From: Morinoia aosen
Lineage: Eukaryota; Arthropoda; Malacostraca; Amphipoda; Talitridae
Length of the DNA stretch: 64,000 bases
Assembly: GCA_030386875.1 (NCBI GenBank)
Contig: CM059567.1
Coordinates: forward strand, 51,754,020-51,818,019
Direction of reading: 5' to 3'
The translations under genes and the position numbers were made by a program. The notes below the pieces were generated by a model. That model saw only the letters and a list, made by a program, of their open reading frames with translations, did not search any database and was not told the origin of the DNA. Below, in pieces: positions 1 through 11,133 of the stretch; within the stretch, counting starts at the first letter, position 1, and every line of letters begins with the position of its first letter.

Positions 1-824
1 CCAGAAGAGTTCCACAACTTTCTAGAACGGAACAGCTGAAGGGGACGGCGTGGACCCCAAAAACGACGGTTCGCCAAGATTGATTTCACATCAATTAAGC
101 GAGGTGTGTGTAAAACGCTTGGCAGCAGAGAAGCGCTTAACAAAACGATGAGCTGCGAGCAAAAATGCGGTCCCTGAAGTCGCGAATTAGTTTCGCACAA
201 GTTTGGACTTAAAATTAGTTTGGTAAACATATCGGACTTCGCACCAAGGTACGAATAATCACACTGGCTGGAAGTCACCGATTTTGGCAGAAGGCCGAAA
301 GATCGCAGGACTCACTGCAGGTCACAAAACAATGCGTAAAGGGTCCACGGCCCCTGCGAATTAGGTTGTGCGAGCAAAGAGTTGAAGAAAAGATCCATAA
401 AAAGGTAAAGAAAATGGCAGCTACAACGAGCGGGTAACGATGCATGTGAAGATTCCTCTATTGAGATGAAATTACAAAGGTCTTTGTTAAAACCTGAATC
501 TTGAAAAAGTTTAAAAACTGAATTTAAAAAAAAAGTTAAAAGCCTGAAGGGAATAGAATTTATTTACTTTAAGCAAGACATTTGATTTCAATATATCAAC
601 TCACGATTGGTTACAACTATTTGATAAACTTCAATAGAATTATAATAGTGTCAAGAGAAAATATTCCTAAAGTATTTACATGGCTAGGGCTTTGCTATAT
701 GGTCAGTAACATATAAACGCTATAAATAAATCATTGATTTACTGTTGCAGTTGTCTTCTGAACAATATCACCTAAGTAAATTTATTCTCGGTTAAATTAG
801 AGGGGTTAATTTAAACGCATTTTT
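1..824. other. AT-rich DNA without recognisable features
   Basis: No long open frame, tRNA, satellite or recognised transposon was seen on either strand. The sequence reads as unique AT-rich non-coding DNA. Confidence 0.5.
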
Positions 825-910
825 CTACAACAAAGGTGTTCCCAAGAGGGGAAGGCGGGAACCACTATTCAGTTAGGAATTAAGAGATCGGGAAATTTCT
901 GCACGTTCCT
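825..910 (-). repeat. Family A retroposon, short old fragment
   Basis: A short diverged piece of the dispersed family A retroposon. It keeps the block resembling 'gttccaagagaggaaggagg...ccatttagtatggagttaag' of better copies. Both ends are lost and no target-site duplication is visible. The strand follows from comparison with the intact copy at 39791-40140. Confidence 0.45.
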
Positions 911-2390
911 AACGTTAACATCAAATTTCTACTTCCCAGCGTCTTTAGCAAGGGAAAAAACAATTTTAGTTCATACAATTAACAAATCACCTTTCCAATA
1001 CAATTTAAACAATCCAATACAATGTGTACTATCTCAAAAACATTTTCACGAAAACAAATGACATGAAATTACAGTGTAATTACAGTGTCATGGCACTAAC
1101 GTTCTTCTGAACTTCAAACAACACGACTTGGTTCCTCCCTGTATCCTCGATGCATCTTCACGAGGTAATCTTCACGGATATTGTGTAATATTGTACGAGG
1201 TCAGCAATGGCGTCTAATATAATCGTGTCTTGAAGAAAAAAGCTCTGAAAGTGTAATACAAATGTGATTTTTGAATTCCTTATTTTATGCAAACAAAACT
1301 ATCCACATTGCATCGCTTCATTTCAAGTTTATACAATAATGAATCACTGTTCACATTTTCATCATAATCGCCAATGCCGAACATATGTTCAACACAGTTC
1401 ACAAGCACTTACAGATTAGTTTTAAATTTTCCCTTCAACACTCTGCACGCATTGAAAATGAAAGTAAATTCAAGGCTAAAACAGTCAAGAAAGATCCACG
1501 GGCCTAGCTAGCGTGGTGAACTGGAGCGTCGCCAGAGCACAAAGCGGTGGCAGATTTATTGAAAACCGTTAGCGTAAATTGCAGACGAATGCATGTTGAG
1601 CGACGGGTGCCTCGCATTCAGGGAGATTCAAAAGGCATCGCTGTAACTTGCTGTAGAAAGACGACCTCTCGGAATCTCGTATCACAAATTTCAAAAGAAT
1701 TCAATAAATATACGATTACCGTGGAGTCGTTGATATTGTAGAATAAAGACTCTCAAATACCAAAGATTAGTTCTAAAGCCCAACGACTGTCTTCATGACA
1801 AGTTTCAGCCGACACTCTGTCACTTGCAGCAAGTACGAACGAGTTTCCTGAAAAGCATTCAAGTACAACTCTCGCGCGAGACTAATTCAAATCCAAGCAG
1901 CAAACTCTATATTTAGGCTTCAAAACACGTGCGATAGCATCTTGGTAATAACGTTAGGCGCACAGGAAGCGTTTTCCAGTTATAAGGTGATAATTCTTGT
2001 CTTTCGACTGATTGATACAATTTTAGTGCACTTAGAGAACATGTAACTATTTAATACTTCTGTTTCCTGTTTTCTGAATTCTTTAACGAGCGAGACGTGA
2101 GGAACATACTGTGGGAATACCAAAAAAACGCAACAGCGAGCAACCAAACGCACTGAACTTGCTCTTGCAGAGCCCGTACTGGCAATCATTCACGGAAAGA
2201 GATTTGACTTTGCCAGGAGACTTGCCGCACGGGCTGCAGGTCGAAATTGGGAACGTACTTTACTGAAGCGAATTGCGAATATAACTTATATTGAATACCT
2301 ACATAACAAACATGAGCGTTTACTGTGAAGTTATGGCAGAAAACAGCGTATTAATGTGTGGTTAACTGAATTATTTATTATTACTTGTTG
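911..2390. other. Intergenic or intronic DNA, nothing recognised
   Basis: Contains only short open frames (1547-1741 plus, 1980-2189 minus). Neither shows domains, codon bias or splice context that I can support. No repeat family of this window was recognised here. Confidence 0.5.
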
Positions 2391-2518
2391 ATTATAAGTT
2401 AGTTTTGGCCTCCACAACATGTTTTACCACAACAATAAAGGTGTTCAATGAGGTTAAGGATGAAGGCACCATTTAAGGGAACGCGAAATCTATGCACAAG
2501 TTGTGTTCCCGTACAGCT

Positions 2519-2810
2519 TGCTAGTCATGGCCGTGTGGCTTTAGGACCTGCCCTCCGTGTGGGCAAACGAGGGTTCGAGTCCCGGCGCTGGTGGCGATTT
2601 TCTCTGTTGGGTATAGGGGAAAATTTCCAAGCACAATACCCCACTCTACCCAGGTGTTTGAAATGGGTACCGGTCTTGACCGGGGGAAAGCGTCATGGCG
2701 TCCTGGTGTTAGTTATAAGGCATTTGAAAATCCAATGTACAAGGTAATATGTATCAGGCTTGAAATTGGAAATAAAGCATCCGTAGATGCCGTTGTTTGT
2801 TTGTTGTTTG
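2519..2810 (+). repeat. tRNA-derived SINE
   Basis: The head carries an A-box-like stretch (TGGCCGTGTGG, 2528-2538) and a perfect B box (GGTTCGAGTCC, 2572-2582) about 33 bases later, the spacing of an internal RNA polymerase III promoter. A non-tRNA body follows, with a terminal GTTT-rich tail at 2791-2810. It does not fold as a functional tRNA by eye and sits inside a family A copy, so it is a SINE rather than a tRNA gene. The target-site duplication is unclear; only a short 'acag' is shared at both edges. Confidence 0.7.
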
Positions 2811-2972
2811 AACAGGATCTTCTGCGCATAGAAACCGTAAGTTGAGGAGGAAGGTTAGGAAACAAGATAAAAGTTGAAGAAGAAAGTTGGAGATGCATAA
2901 AAACAGGACAGCAGTGAGCCGAAAGCAAGATTGTCTCCAACAAAAACCAATGAGCATTTTGTTTCAACAAAA

Positions 2973-3200
2973 TTAACACGTTAACTGCGATGGGTTAAAC
3001 TGAAGTTCAATATTCAATTCAAATTTAAAGTCAATTGCGGTAATCAACTTTGAAAATGGCAAACATTTACTGGATCTGGCCTTTATTAAGATTTCATTGA
3101 GTATAAATAAACACGAAGTTAGTGACTGCATGTGGGTCAGCAGCACTATGAAAATAACCTAAGTGACCACCGGTGGGTCCCTTCGCAGGGAACGTGTTAA
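2973..3200 (+). mobile_element. TTAA-flanked MITE, family 1 copy A
   Basis: Starts TTAACACGTTAACTGCGAT and ends with the inverted partner AACGTGTTAA, so it is bounded by TTAA at both edges (228 bp). It shares the 'gggttaaactgaagttcaatattcaa' head with the copies at 10904 and 11834. The right palindrome is eroded to ACCACCGGTGGGT. TTAA targets and short terminal inverted repeats suggest a piggyBac-type non-autonomous element; the superfamily is inference. It interrupts a family A copy. Confidence 0.8.
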
Positions 3201-3324
3201 GCCCTCAATATAACCTCGCATTTTAATCTCTTTAATTAACTTCACATTTTGCCTCTGGGAGTAATAATTCCCATAGATAAAAAAGTTTCATCATTTTTTA
3301 TACATTATCAGCTTAAAGGCTCTC

Positions 3325-3560
3325 TTATCCACAAGAAATGCGATCCCGAGAGAGGGAATACAAAGGCCCATTCAGTATGGGCGAATTTTTATATAAGGTG
3401 TGAACCCACATGCCACACTGCGCATAGAGACGGCAAGTAAGTAAAGAAGTGGAGGAAAAGGCAAAGAAAAGTCAGAAAAGGAGGTATGAAAAGTGAAAGA
3501 AGCAAAGTAGGTGCGAAAAACAGAAGTAAAAATAGGTAAGCTAACGATATCCTTCTGGAG
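3325..3560 (-). repeat. Family A retroposon, diverged copy
   Basis: Recognisable by 'cccattcagtatggg', 'aaggtgtgaacccaca', 'ctgcgcatagagacggcaagtaag' and 'gtaggtgcgaaaaacag', in family order. It keeps the ~24-bp segment that marks the long subfamily. No target-site duplication was found. It lies directly beside the nested copy ending near 3300. Confidence 0.6.
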
Positions 3561-4126
3561 GTCCAACTGGGCCAAAAAAATAAAAACAAAACAATGATCA
3601 TAATTGTAAGATTGATAAAAATATTTCCAACAAGCACTTTCCAACATGCTCTCAGATATTCGAAGAGCACTGGACCCTGCTACAACTTTACATTTCAAAG
3701 CAAGATCTATTCACACGCTTTTAGTAGAGCTAGCGTAGAAAGAGCAACTCTCATTTTAAGTTTCTTAGAAGCTTCTTGATAATATCAAACAGATGGTAGT
3801 TAAAGCAGTATCTGATGGTTTATGAAAGGTGATGAACATGCCTGGAACTTTCATGCAATTCAGTAGCGAGCGGCAGAGACGACACGTACAGCGCGCGACA
3901 CTATCAGCAGATCGTTAAAAACATTCTTCATGCCTCACAAACTTTATTGAATAATTTGCTCACTCCACACTGGCGCCAGCTGAGACTAATTTGGAACTGA
4001 TTCAAAGGGACATGTTTTCTATGACATATGATTTGACCTCTCCATAGATACGAAAGCTTCCATCAACCCTAAGCCAACTCTTATTGCACTTTTCAAGTTG
4101 AACTTCTTGACGACAACATACTCTCA
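3561..4126. other. Non-coding DNA, nothing recognised
   Basis: No gene, repeat family or strong structure was seen. The overlapping open frame at 3594-3779 has no recognisable content. Confidence 0.45.
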
Positions 4127-4306
4127 CAAGTGTATCGAACAGCTACTTCGCAAAATCATCAGTTCTTCAATTGCTACCTGTTTTCACGTTTTTCTACTGA
4201 TCTTGCAAGACCTCAGCAACAGTTCTGAATATCTACCTTGCCATATCAACAGTTCATCAACTGCTGTCTGTTTTTACGTTTTTCGACCGAACTTGCAAGA
4301 CCTCAG
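4127..4306. repeat. Two-copy 90-bp tandem duplication
   Basis: The block from 'agttcttcaa' (4161) to 'acctcag' (4216) recurs from 'agttcatcaa' (4251) to 'acctcag' (4306), exactly 90 bases later and diverged. The 3' edge abuts the AGC-repeat candidate exon. Confidence 0.7.
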
Positions 4307-4323
4307 TGACATCAATTACAGAA

Positions 4324-4332
4324 GCAGCAACA

Positions 4333-4370
<38 letters not shown>

Positions 4371-4469
4371 TGTTCCACAGCCCAGAGCGCCATGCAGCGC
4401 CACAGGCGACACGCCAGTTCACAGCCTCCACCGGCGGGAGAAGAAAGAGCTCACACGCAGGGGACAAGG
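4324..4469 (+). CDS. Candidate exon with poly-glutamine or AGC microsatellite
   Basis: A GC-richer pocket in AT-rich DNA starts after an AG ('caattacag'). It reads in one frame as a Gln-rich run encoded by about a dozen CAG codons, then a stretch rich in Arg, Ser and His, and stops before ACAAG|GTCAGG, which fits a splice donor. The other forward frames read poly-Ala and poly-Ser, so the frame is not certain. No family is recognised. The acceptor lacks a strong pyrimidine tract. It could equally be a plain (AGC)n microsatellite at 4335-4370 in non-coding DNA. Confidence 0.22.
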
Positions 4470-5978
4470 TCAGGACGAGTCTGCTGCTGCTTCTGCAGCT
4501 GCCACAGAAGCTAAGTTAAACAAATTGTTAGGTCAAAAGTACCATTTTACGTGCAGTTCTTGAGAAATAAGACCAGGATAACGTTTAACGTGGGAAGGTA
4601 TAGAATGGTGCACCTATTGTAAGAGGCCAAAAAAGGGAGCGTAAATGTAGTTGGCTGTTCGTAATTTACCGCAATACATTTCCAGATGCTTCGCTAAAAT
4701 GGTTTCAGGTACAACTTTTTTGGTGACAGGAATTTTTCTTTCAACTTCAATACACGCGTAAGTTTAAGCTAATTAAATAATGGAGTAAATGTCTACAGAA
4801 ATGCGGTGGGCATCATTCTGGAAAATCTTTGTGTACAGCACCTCTCATCCTTCCATACGCGTTCCAGTTTCTGAATTCAGGGACGAACGCAAGCCAAAGT
4901 ATATTCCTGGAACACCACTTTCATATTACCTCAAATGGCAAGACAGGTGAATGATCATGCTCCGACTATCACTTCTAATGCAATGCTGCGTCCTCAATGT
5001 AAAATATACACGAATAAAAATATCAGATGTTCGGATGATACAACGAACAAATATATTTATGAGCAGACATGTTTGACCACCGCTCCTTGGAAATGTAGAC
5101 ATGTTTGTCCATATTTCGCGTGCTCCATTTCGCAACGCGTGTTGGAAGAGCAACGCAAGCTTCTCGTCTCATCTCAGGACCGACCCTTTGGCAGTAAAAT
5201 TATGTAGCATAAAAAATACTTGTTATAATGATCATCGACTTTCTGAACACCTCGTATAAGTTTTTGCGGTACTATTTGTAAATTCTAAGGCTTCGAGCAA
5301 AAATACTCAAATAACTGATTTAAGGTGGAAGTATTCGAATTAATTTTTCACTTGAGCACTCTAAATTTTGACCATACAAAGCGTGTATTAGATTTTTGGC
5401 ATATTTGGTCCGGAATTGATTATAGTTTTAGAAAACTGAAATTTTTGTTTATTACTTTAACTTATTTTAGCAAACTTAACATGCTGCCGGTTTTTTTCGA
5501 ACTATAGTAATAAAAATTCAAAATACTACTCTTTCAATTCCATCAAGCAATTTACAAATTCTGGAACATTAGTAAGAACCTCGAAGCAAGTTACTCATGC
5601 GAGGACACGCTGCTGCCTATTTTAGGTCTAGTTTAATTTCCGAGTGTATACAAGCAGGAAATACTTAGCAATAATTCATGTTAGTTCTTTTGGTTATCGA
5701 GTAATAATTCACCTATAAGTTCTAAACTGAACAACCTTTGGTAATTTACCATTATTTTTTCAAATAAAACATTTGTTACGCAGAGCAGAATGAAAACTTC
5801 TACACTGAGTGTTATAACTCAAACCTATTACCCGAAATAGCGTAGATGAATCATACAAACTAGTACTGTACACTGCCCCATGCTCTCATGCAGTTACTTT
5901 AAGACCGTGCCCCATTCAACTTACCCGGCAGAGAATGTAGTATCGCTGCTATTGCACAGCTAATAACTTATTTTGCGC
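4470..5978. other. Non-coding DNA, nothing recognised
   Basis: Only short open frames on both strands (for example 4926-5207), with no motif I can name. On the minus strand, 5230-5256 reads like a generic 'GAGGTGTTCAGAAAGTC' transposon-end motif, but no partner end was found. Confidence 0.45.
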
Positions 5979-6219
5979 ACACAGCCGTGCATAGAAATAA
6001 ATCAGGACACAGGCTAGGTGCTAGGTACACAGCCGTGCAGAGAAGTCCAAAGAAAACCGACTAGGTACACACAGCCGTGAACAGAAGTAAGTTCAAAGAA
6101 AACTGACTAGATATACAGCCGTGCACAGAAGTCCAAAGAAAACCGACTAGGTACACAGCCGCGCACAGAATAAGTCCAAACAAAATCGACTAGGTACACA
6201 GCCGTGCACAGAAGTAAAT
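5979..6219. repeat. Minisatellite, ~44-bp unit, about 5.5 copies
   Basis: Repeating unit of the form 'acacagccgtgcacagaag', then 'tccaaagaaaaccgactaggt'. Copies carry small insertions and substitutions. No coding frame is kept across units. Confidence 0.85.
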
Positions 6220-6967
6220 CTGAAAAACAAGGTACCATACCGCACGTCCGGCCGCAGGGCAACTCTCGCTAGTTTCCCCGTCAGTGAGAGTGAGCAGAAC
6301 TGCTCAGGCTGCTCATCTGTACCTGCTGCCGACACCGCAGGCAAATGAGGGAGACTTTCAAGACCGCTTGTAAAATTACGCAACTCGTCCAGCGTTTTTA
6401 CAAACGTCGCGTTTCAAGCTATGAAAGTGGAGGCGAATCATTTTCTTAACGTCAATACGTTTTCTGTTGTTGAAAACAGTTTTAATGCGTTAATACACTC
6501 TCTGTTGTTGAAAATCAGTCAATGTTCTGATCTGCAGATAACAAAAACAACTAATTTAACTTACACTTTAAATTTTATTTATTAATTGTTAAACAACGAA
6601 AAGATCTCGCCCGCCGTTCGCTTACAAATGACTAAAATCAAGTCATCATGCTGTTAGATTTAATTTAAACGTTTGAGAGGAACATAGTTTTCCTCAGAGG
6701 GCCATTCATTCGTATGAAAGCTTTAAAAAAAATGTGTCAGGTGGCTTCCAGCGTGTAAATGCTTGCGTATAAATTCTGGTAAAAAGTTCCAAACTGAAAT
6801 CCGAGGAAATTTTTTTGCCAAGGCTGCGGGGAGAGAGCAGAACAACTGCACTGCAGTGCATCCTACGCGACATGGGTGCAAAAACTCGAACATTGGAGGA
6901 ACAAGAGGAGCATACTTCATTAATTATACATGAATTTTCTAGGCTGTTATATGGTATGAAAATTTTT
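6220..6967. other. Non-coding DNA with a short imperfect direct repeat
   Basis: 6225-6350 is a modestly GC-rich pocket. A doublet around 6436-6525 repeats '(t)tctgttgttgaaaa(c/t)cagt'. No gene is supported. Confidence 0.4.
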
Positions 6968-7192
6968 CCAGACGTTCATTGAGATGTGAAATTTCCTCCT
7001 GTCAAAAAGAATGGAGTTTGTAACGTAAAAACGTAGTACGAATATATGTCAAGGGTCAGCAGAAATGTGAAATTTCCTCTTGTTAAAAAATAAAATTTGG
7101 TTCCCGTGAACATCGTATGAACATGCCCCTGACATTCATAGCGATTTCAAATTTCCTCCATCAAATGGAAGCTAATGCTAGGACGAATATTG
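6968..7192. repeat. Degenerate ~80-bp tandem repeat, three units
   Basis: The phrase 'gtgaaatttcctcctgtcaaaaa' and its variants recur three times, each within a diverged unit ending in 'acgaatat' or 'atgaacat'. It is an old minisatellite. Confidence 0.55.
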
Positions 7193-8018
7193 CAAACTAT
7201 CACAGTACAATTCTAGTCTAAATTAAATTGGAGAATTCCACTGCACTTCTCACGGCCTATTTATATCAGAGGGCATACAACCCGTTACCGAGCAGTTCTG
7301 CAGTACATAAACGGGAGCATCGTTCAAGCTCGTACCCGTAATGGTTGTGGACCGTGAGCTTAATGGGAACCTGCGTATGAATTCGATAAGGTCTGAAATA
7401 ATATAATCCAAGAGTTACGTTCAAGAGCAAGTTAACGATCGACTGTGTAGAAAACTATTTCTTGTTTTCAAACTATAAAGTTACTATTTTGAATTCTTTA
7501 ACTTAGGGCGCATTTATGAGTGGATAACAGTATCATGTGATATAACTACATTCATAAGGAACAATGCTTAAAATGAAATCGTGAATTCATTGAACTGCAG
7601 ACATGAATCGTACTGTATAAGGAGGATTTCGACCATCTGTTCTTTTGAGTATATCGATTCTATTGTTCAAGTATACCAGAAGTCACATGGTTTTCAGGAA
7701 TCTATAAAACGCATAAAATACAATGAAAACCGGAATTTGAACATTACTTCAATTTTTCACCAGCATTCTCCGTGTTACTGCTTATTAAGGAAGCATCATC
7801 ACGAAGGTATTCGAAATTCTTCAAGCGCTGTTAATAACATTCACACAATTCGGTTTTAGCCAAGTCGCCCAGGGCTAAAATATAGTATCACTTTCCGACA
7901 TGTTCAATTTACCGGGTAATGATTTCCCTGGCAGATTGACGGTCAGAATTACGGTGCTTAGAGCCCTGCCTGGACACACTGCATGCAGCCCGACCACGCC
8001 GGCACACGCTCTTCGGCG
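7193..8018. other. Non-coding DNA, one unrecognised open frame
   Basis: An open frame at 7581-7859 (92 residues, His-rich near its end) matches no family I recognise and has AT-biased codons like its surroundings. An 8-bp inverted repeat (TTTTAGCC/GGCTAAAA) lies at about 7854-7878. Confidence 0.4.
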
Positions 8019-8290
8019 GTTCGGTCTTGCAGGACGAATGCAGGACAGTGACGGACCAACCCGTGATCGATTTTTCAGCCACGAAATTTAACAAAGGATG
8101 TTTAGTCAAATAAATAACATGAATCTTCTATCAGAACTTCATTAGAAACTTGGGCTGTTCAGTTTTGCAGGACGAATGCTGGGCAGCGACGGACCAACCC
8201 GCGATCGAGTTTTTAGCCAGGCTTTTGAACAAAATATTTAGTCGAATAGATTTCGTAAATCTTTTGTCAGAACTTTTTTGAGAGCGTCAA
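8019..8290. repeat. Two-copy 138-bp tandem duplication
   Basis: 'gcaggacgaatgc' through 'gacggaccaacccg' begins near 8029 and again 138 bases later. The units match on to 'tcagaactt' with scattered differences. Confidence 0.75.
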
Positions 8291-8293
8291 TTG

Positions 8294-8353
8294 CTAGCAT
8301 ACATGCTGAAAACTGCATCATGCTTTTCAAATCTAATGAAGATTTTCATTGAG
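8294..8353 (+). repeat. 60-bp direct repeat, left copy
   Basis: Matches 9359-9418 at 59 of 60 positions, running from 'ctagcatacatgctg' to 'gattttcattgag'. The flanks of the two copies are unrelated. Confidence 0.85.
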
Positions 8354-8959
8354 GTAGGGTTGCATTTGAATATTCTACTACAAACGTAAAAATTTCAAAT
8401 TAAGAACACGGGTCATTGTAGTATTTTTAGAGAGAATTAATAGTACGGGCCTTGGGCTCACTTGAAAAAAATAGTAAATAAATGAAAAATACGTTACGCA
8501 AGTTAACCAATAACTTGAATGACTGTGCCGGAAAGTGTGTAATATTTTGCTTCCTTCACTTAGTTTCGGCAGTACAGTACTCTCACAATGTTTGCAGTTA
8601 TATTCTGAGCACCAACAGCATTTTCAATTTAAAGTATTTCGCTTGAACAAAAGAAGATCGGACACAACCACAAGGCATAACCGGCAGAGTGGTTTCGAGG
8701 TTTAAAATAGGAATTTCAATAGTATTAAACTATTACTACAAAAATAAATATTGTAACAATACAATAGTGCTAATCTATATTGTTGTTTGATTTCAGTTTT
8801 ACTAAAAAACTAAGTCGTTTTGATTTTATCAACGTATGTAGATAAAGAAAATGAAATGAAAAGCCAATTTAAAAGTTCGAGAGACAAAGAAAGTCCGCAT
8901 ATCACTTGAGAGCACGGCACGCGTTGTCTATTCTATTATTATCACTATTATCAATGCAT
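8354..8959. other. Non-coding DNA, nothing recognised
   Basis: AT-rich with no supported open frame or recognised repeat. Confidence 0.45.
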
Positions 8960-9260
8960 TCGTGACTTCAAGACTCCCTTTCCCCCAACAGAGGCGATCT
9001 CAAGAAAGCGAATAGAACGGATCATTCAGTATAGATTTTTGGAAACGGCAATATATGCTCGTGATTTGTTCCCACATAAGATACCGTGAGCATAGAAACC
9101 AAAAGCTAGTGAAGAAATACGAAGGACGGACAAAAAAATACACACCAAAGATAACATGGAAACTAAAAGAAGTAAAACGTAAAGCGGGCACTAAAGATGG
9201 AAACTCGAAGGCCGATCAAGTGTTGAAGTAACTTAATAGTTTCTGCCCTCCTGGAGGCGC
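8960..9260 (-). repeat. Family A retroposon, strongly diverged copy
   Basis: Keeps 'cattcagtatag', 'gtgatttgttcccacataagat', 'agcatagaaacc' and 'aaagctagtgaagaaat', plus a weakened 'gccctcctggagg' end. Order and orientation match other copies. It lies between the two copies of the 60-bp direct repeat. Confidence 0.5.
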
Positions 9261-9358
9261 CTACAGTAAACAAATGTCGCATTCTGTTTCGAAAATGATT
9301 ATTCGAAAAACTGTGTTTTCGTGAACGGCCTTGGAATTGAAATCAAATGACCAAAACA

Positions 9359-9418
9359 CTAGCATACATGCTGAAAACGGCATCATGCTTTTCAAATCTA
9401 ATGAAGATTTTCATTGAG
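9359..9418 (+). repeat. 60-bp direct repeat, right copy
   Basis: Partner of 8294-8353 with a single mismatch ('aacg' for 'aact'). Confidence 0.85.
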
Positions 9419-9812
9419 ATTACTCCTGGAGCAAATTTTCAGTTTCACAAGAGTGTTTATTCTCGTCCAGAGAAATCCAATATATGTTTCAGCAATTCGA
9501 TTTGTCGAGAACACCTGAGCTAGAAGACAAGTTTTTCTCAAGAGTAATCAGACCGATGTTAACGAGAACGCGCGTTCTTTCAACATAACTGCCTTACCTG
9601 ACCTCAACTAGAATCCAAGTTTAAAACAAAATGAATTGACTTAAGTTTTCAATAAGTATTCTCGAAACAATATTTCCACCGTAGCACACGGATGTGCGCG
9701 TTAATTAGAAAATTAGAAGAGTGAGAGAAGTGAGTTTCCATTTCGCAGCCCGCGTTCGTTTTTGCGTGCACTTGCCGAGGCTGACCGCCAGGGGCAACTC
9801 CGCATCTCCGTG

Positions 9813-10140
9813 TAGAGCAGAGGTTCTCAATCAGGGGTAAATTTACCGTTAAAGGGTAAAAAATTATGTAGTCGGGAGTTTATAATTGAAGTTTCAGAAA
9901 ATTTAAAAAATATACCTGAAAATTTTAAAAATATACCTGAAAGGCTGAAACTTCAAAACTATATTTAGTTAAATTTAATTAGGTAAAATGAGAGCGAGTG
10001 CAAAAAAGTGTGCGTGTTTGTGTGTGTGTGTGTTGCGTATGGCAGTAGGGGGCAAATGGATAAATGCATAAAGCCGAGGGGGTCAATGATGGAGGAAAGG
10101 TTCAGAATGGCTAGTGTAGAGTGAGGTGGAGGTCGCGTAC
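9813..10140 (+). mobile_element. hAT-like non-autonomous element fragment
   Basis: Begins 'gtgtagagcagaggttctcaa', where CAGAGGTTCTCAA resembles hAT-type terminal repeats, followed by 'ggggtaaatttacc'. An inverted relative lies at about 57157-57408 and shares both the AT-rich middle and a 'ccgagggggtcaatgatggagga'-like block. A (TG)n tract lies inside, at about 10013-10034. I see no matching opposite terminal repeat, so the copy may be truncated. The superfamily is inference. Confidence 0.5.
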
Positions 10141-10903
10141 GATTACGCAATGTTCCTTCTAATTAAATGACTTTGCTTGCATATGAAACCGCAAGAAACA
10201 ATTGAGTTTCGGATGAAATTAGATGACCAGGGAATTCAGTAACACGCGTCCCTTGCCTCTCGTTACATGAACTGAGAATTGCAACAACTTGTGGCATTGA
10301 CCACCCAGTCAGACGTTAACATTAAGTACATTAATATTTGTTGTTAGCGCATGCACCAGTGCATTTCGTGTACCTTGCATTAGGCACGCAGAAGGCCCGC
10401 ATTCTCAATTACTGATGATCAACGCGCCCGTATTAACGAGACTGGAATTATGCCCGACAGGAGTGACGGCGACGAGAACAAAACACGTTCGACGTTACCA
10501 ACCAGGGCGACTGAGCCCAGTAACACCATAAGAAATGAGACGTTAATAATGGGGAGGGTGTCGATTACCCAAAACAGATCGTAGAAACGTGACCTCTATC
10601 GAGAGCCGCGCTCCGGACGAGTCATGCTTCAACTTGGCACCCCACACCTCGCTCCCCCCGGAATTTTGGAACCGCTCATTTACAAACCGCAGCCGATGTT
10701 CTCGCTATCAATTATACCGAAGAAAAACTCGTCCTATGCTAATTTTGAGCAACTGAAGCCAAGTTTGATACAACGCAGCCTGAGAACCCGGAATTGATTC
10801 ATTAGAAAAGAAACATGAAGGTCAAACTTATTCATTACTTGTGTGTAATGAGATTACTCCTATGAAAGTTAGACGCTACTGAGGTTTTATTTCATTATAT
10901 TCT
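10141..10903. other. Non-coding DNA with a GC-richer pocket
   Basis: 10440-10700 is more GC-rich than its surroundings and contains 'gagccgcgctccggacgag', but no open frame with splice sites was found. It could be a regulatory region or an unrecognised exon. Confidence 0.35.
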
Positions 10904-11133
10904 TTAACACGTTAGTTGCGATGGGTTAAACTGAAGTTCAATATTCAACTTGAATTTAAAGTCAAAAGTGATAAGCAAATTTGTAAATATCAAACTTTCA
11001 CTGGGCCTGTTGAATACCATTAATTTAGAAAGGTTGTTAGAATTTTTCAAAACGACCCATCGATGGGTCGTTTCGCAGCAGGAAAAACCTAACTACGACC
11101 CACCGGTGGGTCGTATCGCACTCAACGTGTTAA
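10904..11133 (+). mobile_element. TTAA-flanked MITE, family 1 copy B
   Basis: 230 bp from TTAACACGTTAGTTGCGAT to CTCAACGTGTTAA. Two perfect palindromes lie near the right end: one of 24 bp centred on ATCGAT (11050-11073) and one of 22 bp centred on CCGG (11094-11115). It is nearly identical to copy D at 11834. No transposase is encoded. Confidence 0.88.

Larger units (their letters stand above)
2391..3300 (-). repeat. Family A retroposon split by a SINE and a TTAA MITE
   Basis: One family A copy whose parts appear in order: the left (tail) end with the 'gattataagttag' and 'ttaccacaacaataaagg' blocks, then a tRNA-like SINE (about 2519-2810), then the 'gcgcatagaaaccgtaagttgagg' to 'caggacagcagtgagccg' middle, then a TTAA-bounded MITE (2973-3200), then the 'gcctctgggagtaataattcccatagata' end. 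Family A was therefore here first, and the other two landed in it later. This belongs to the long subfamily, which keeps the 'gttcccgtacag' segment. Confidence 0.8.

Noticed and set aside
2528..2600. Functional tRNA gene
   Set aside because: A and B boxes are present, but acceptor and anticodon arms do not form by eye, and the unit is the head of a SINE inside another repeat.
5230..5256. Mariner-like terminal repeat on the minus strand
   Set aside because: Only one end is visible, and no transposase fragment or second terminus was found.
8294..9418. Long terminal repeats of a small LTR element
   Set aside because: At 60 bp the repeats are short, do not start TG or end CA, and no primer-binding site or coding sequence lies between them.
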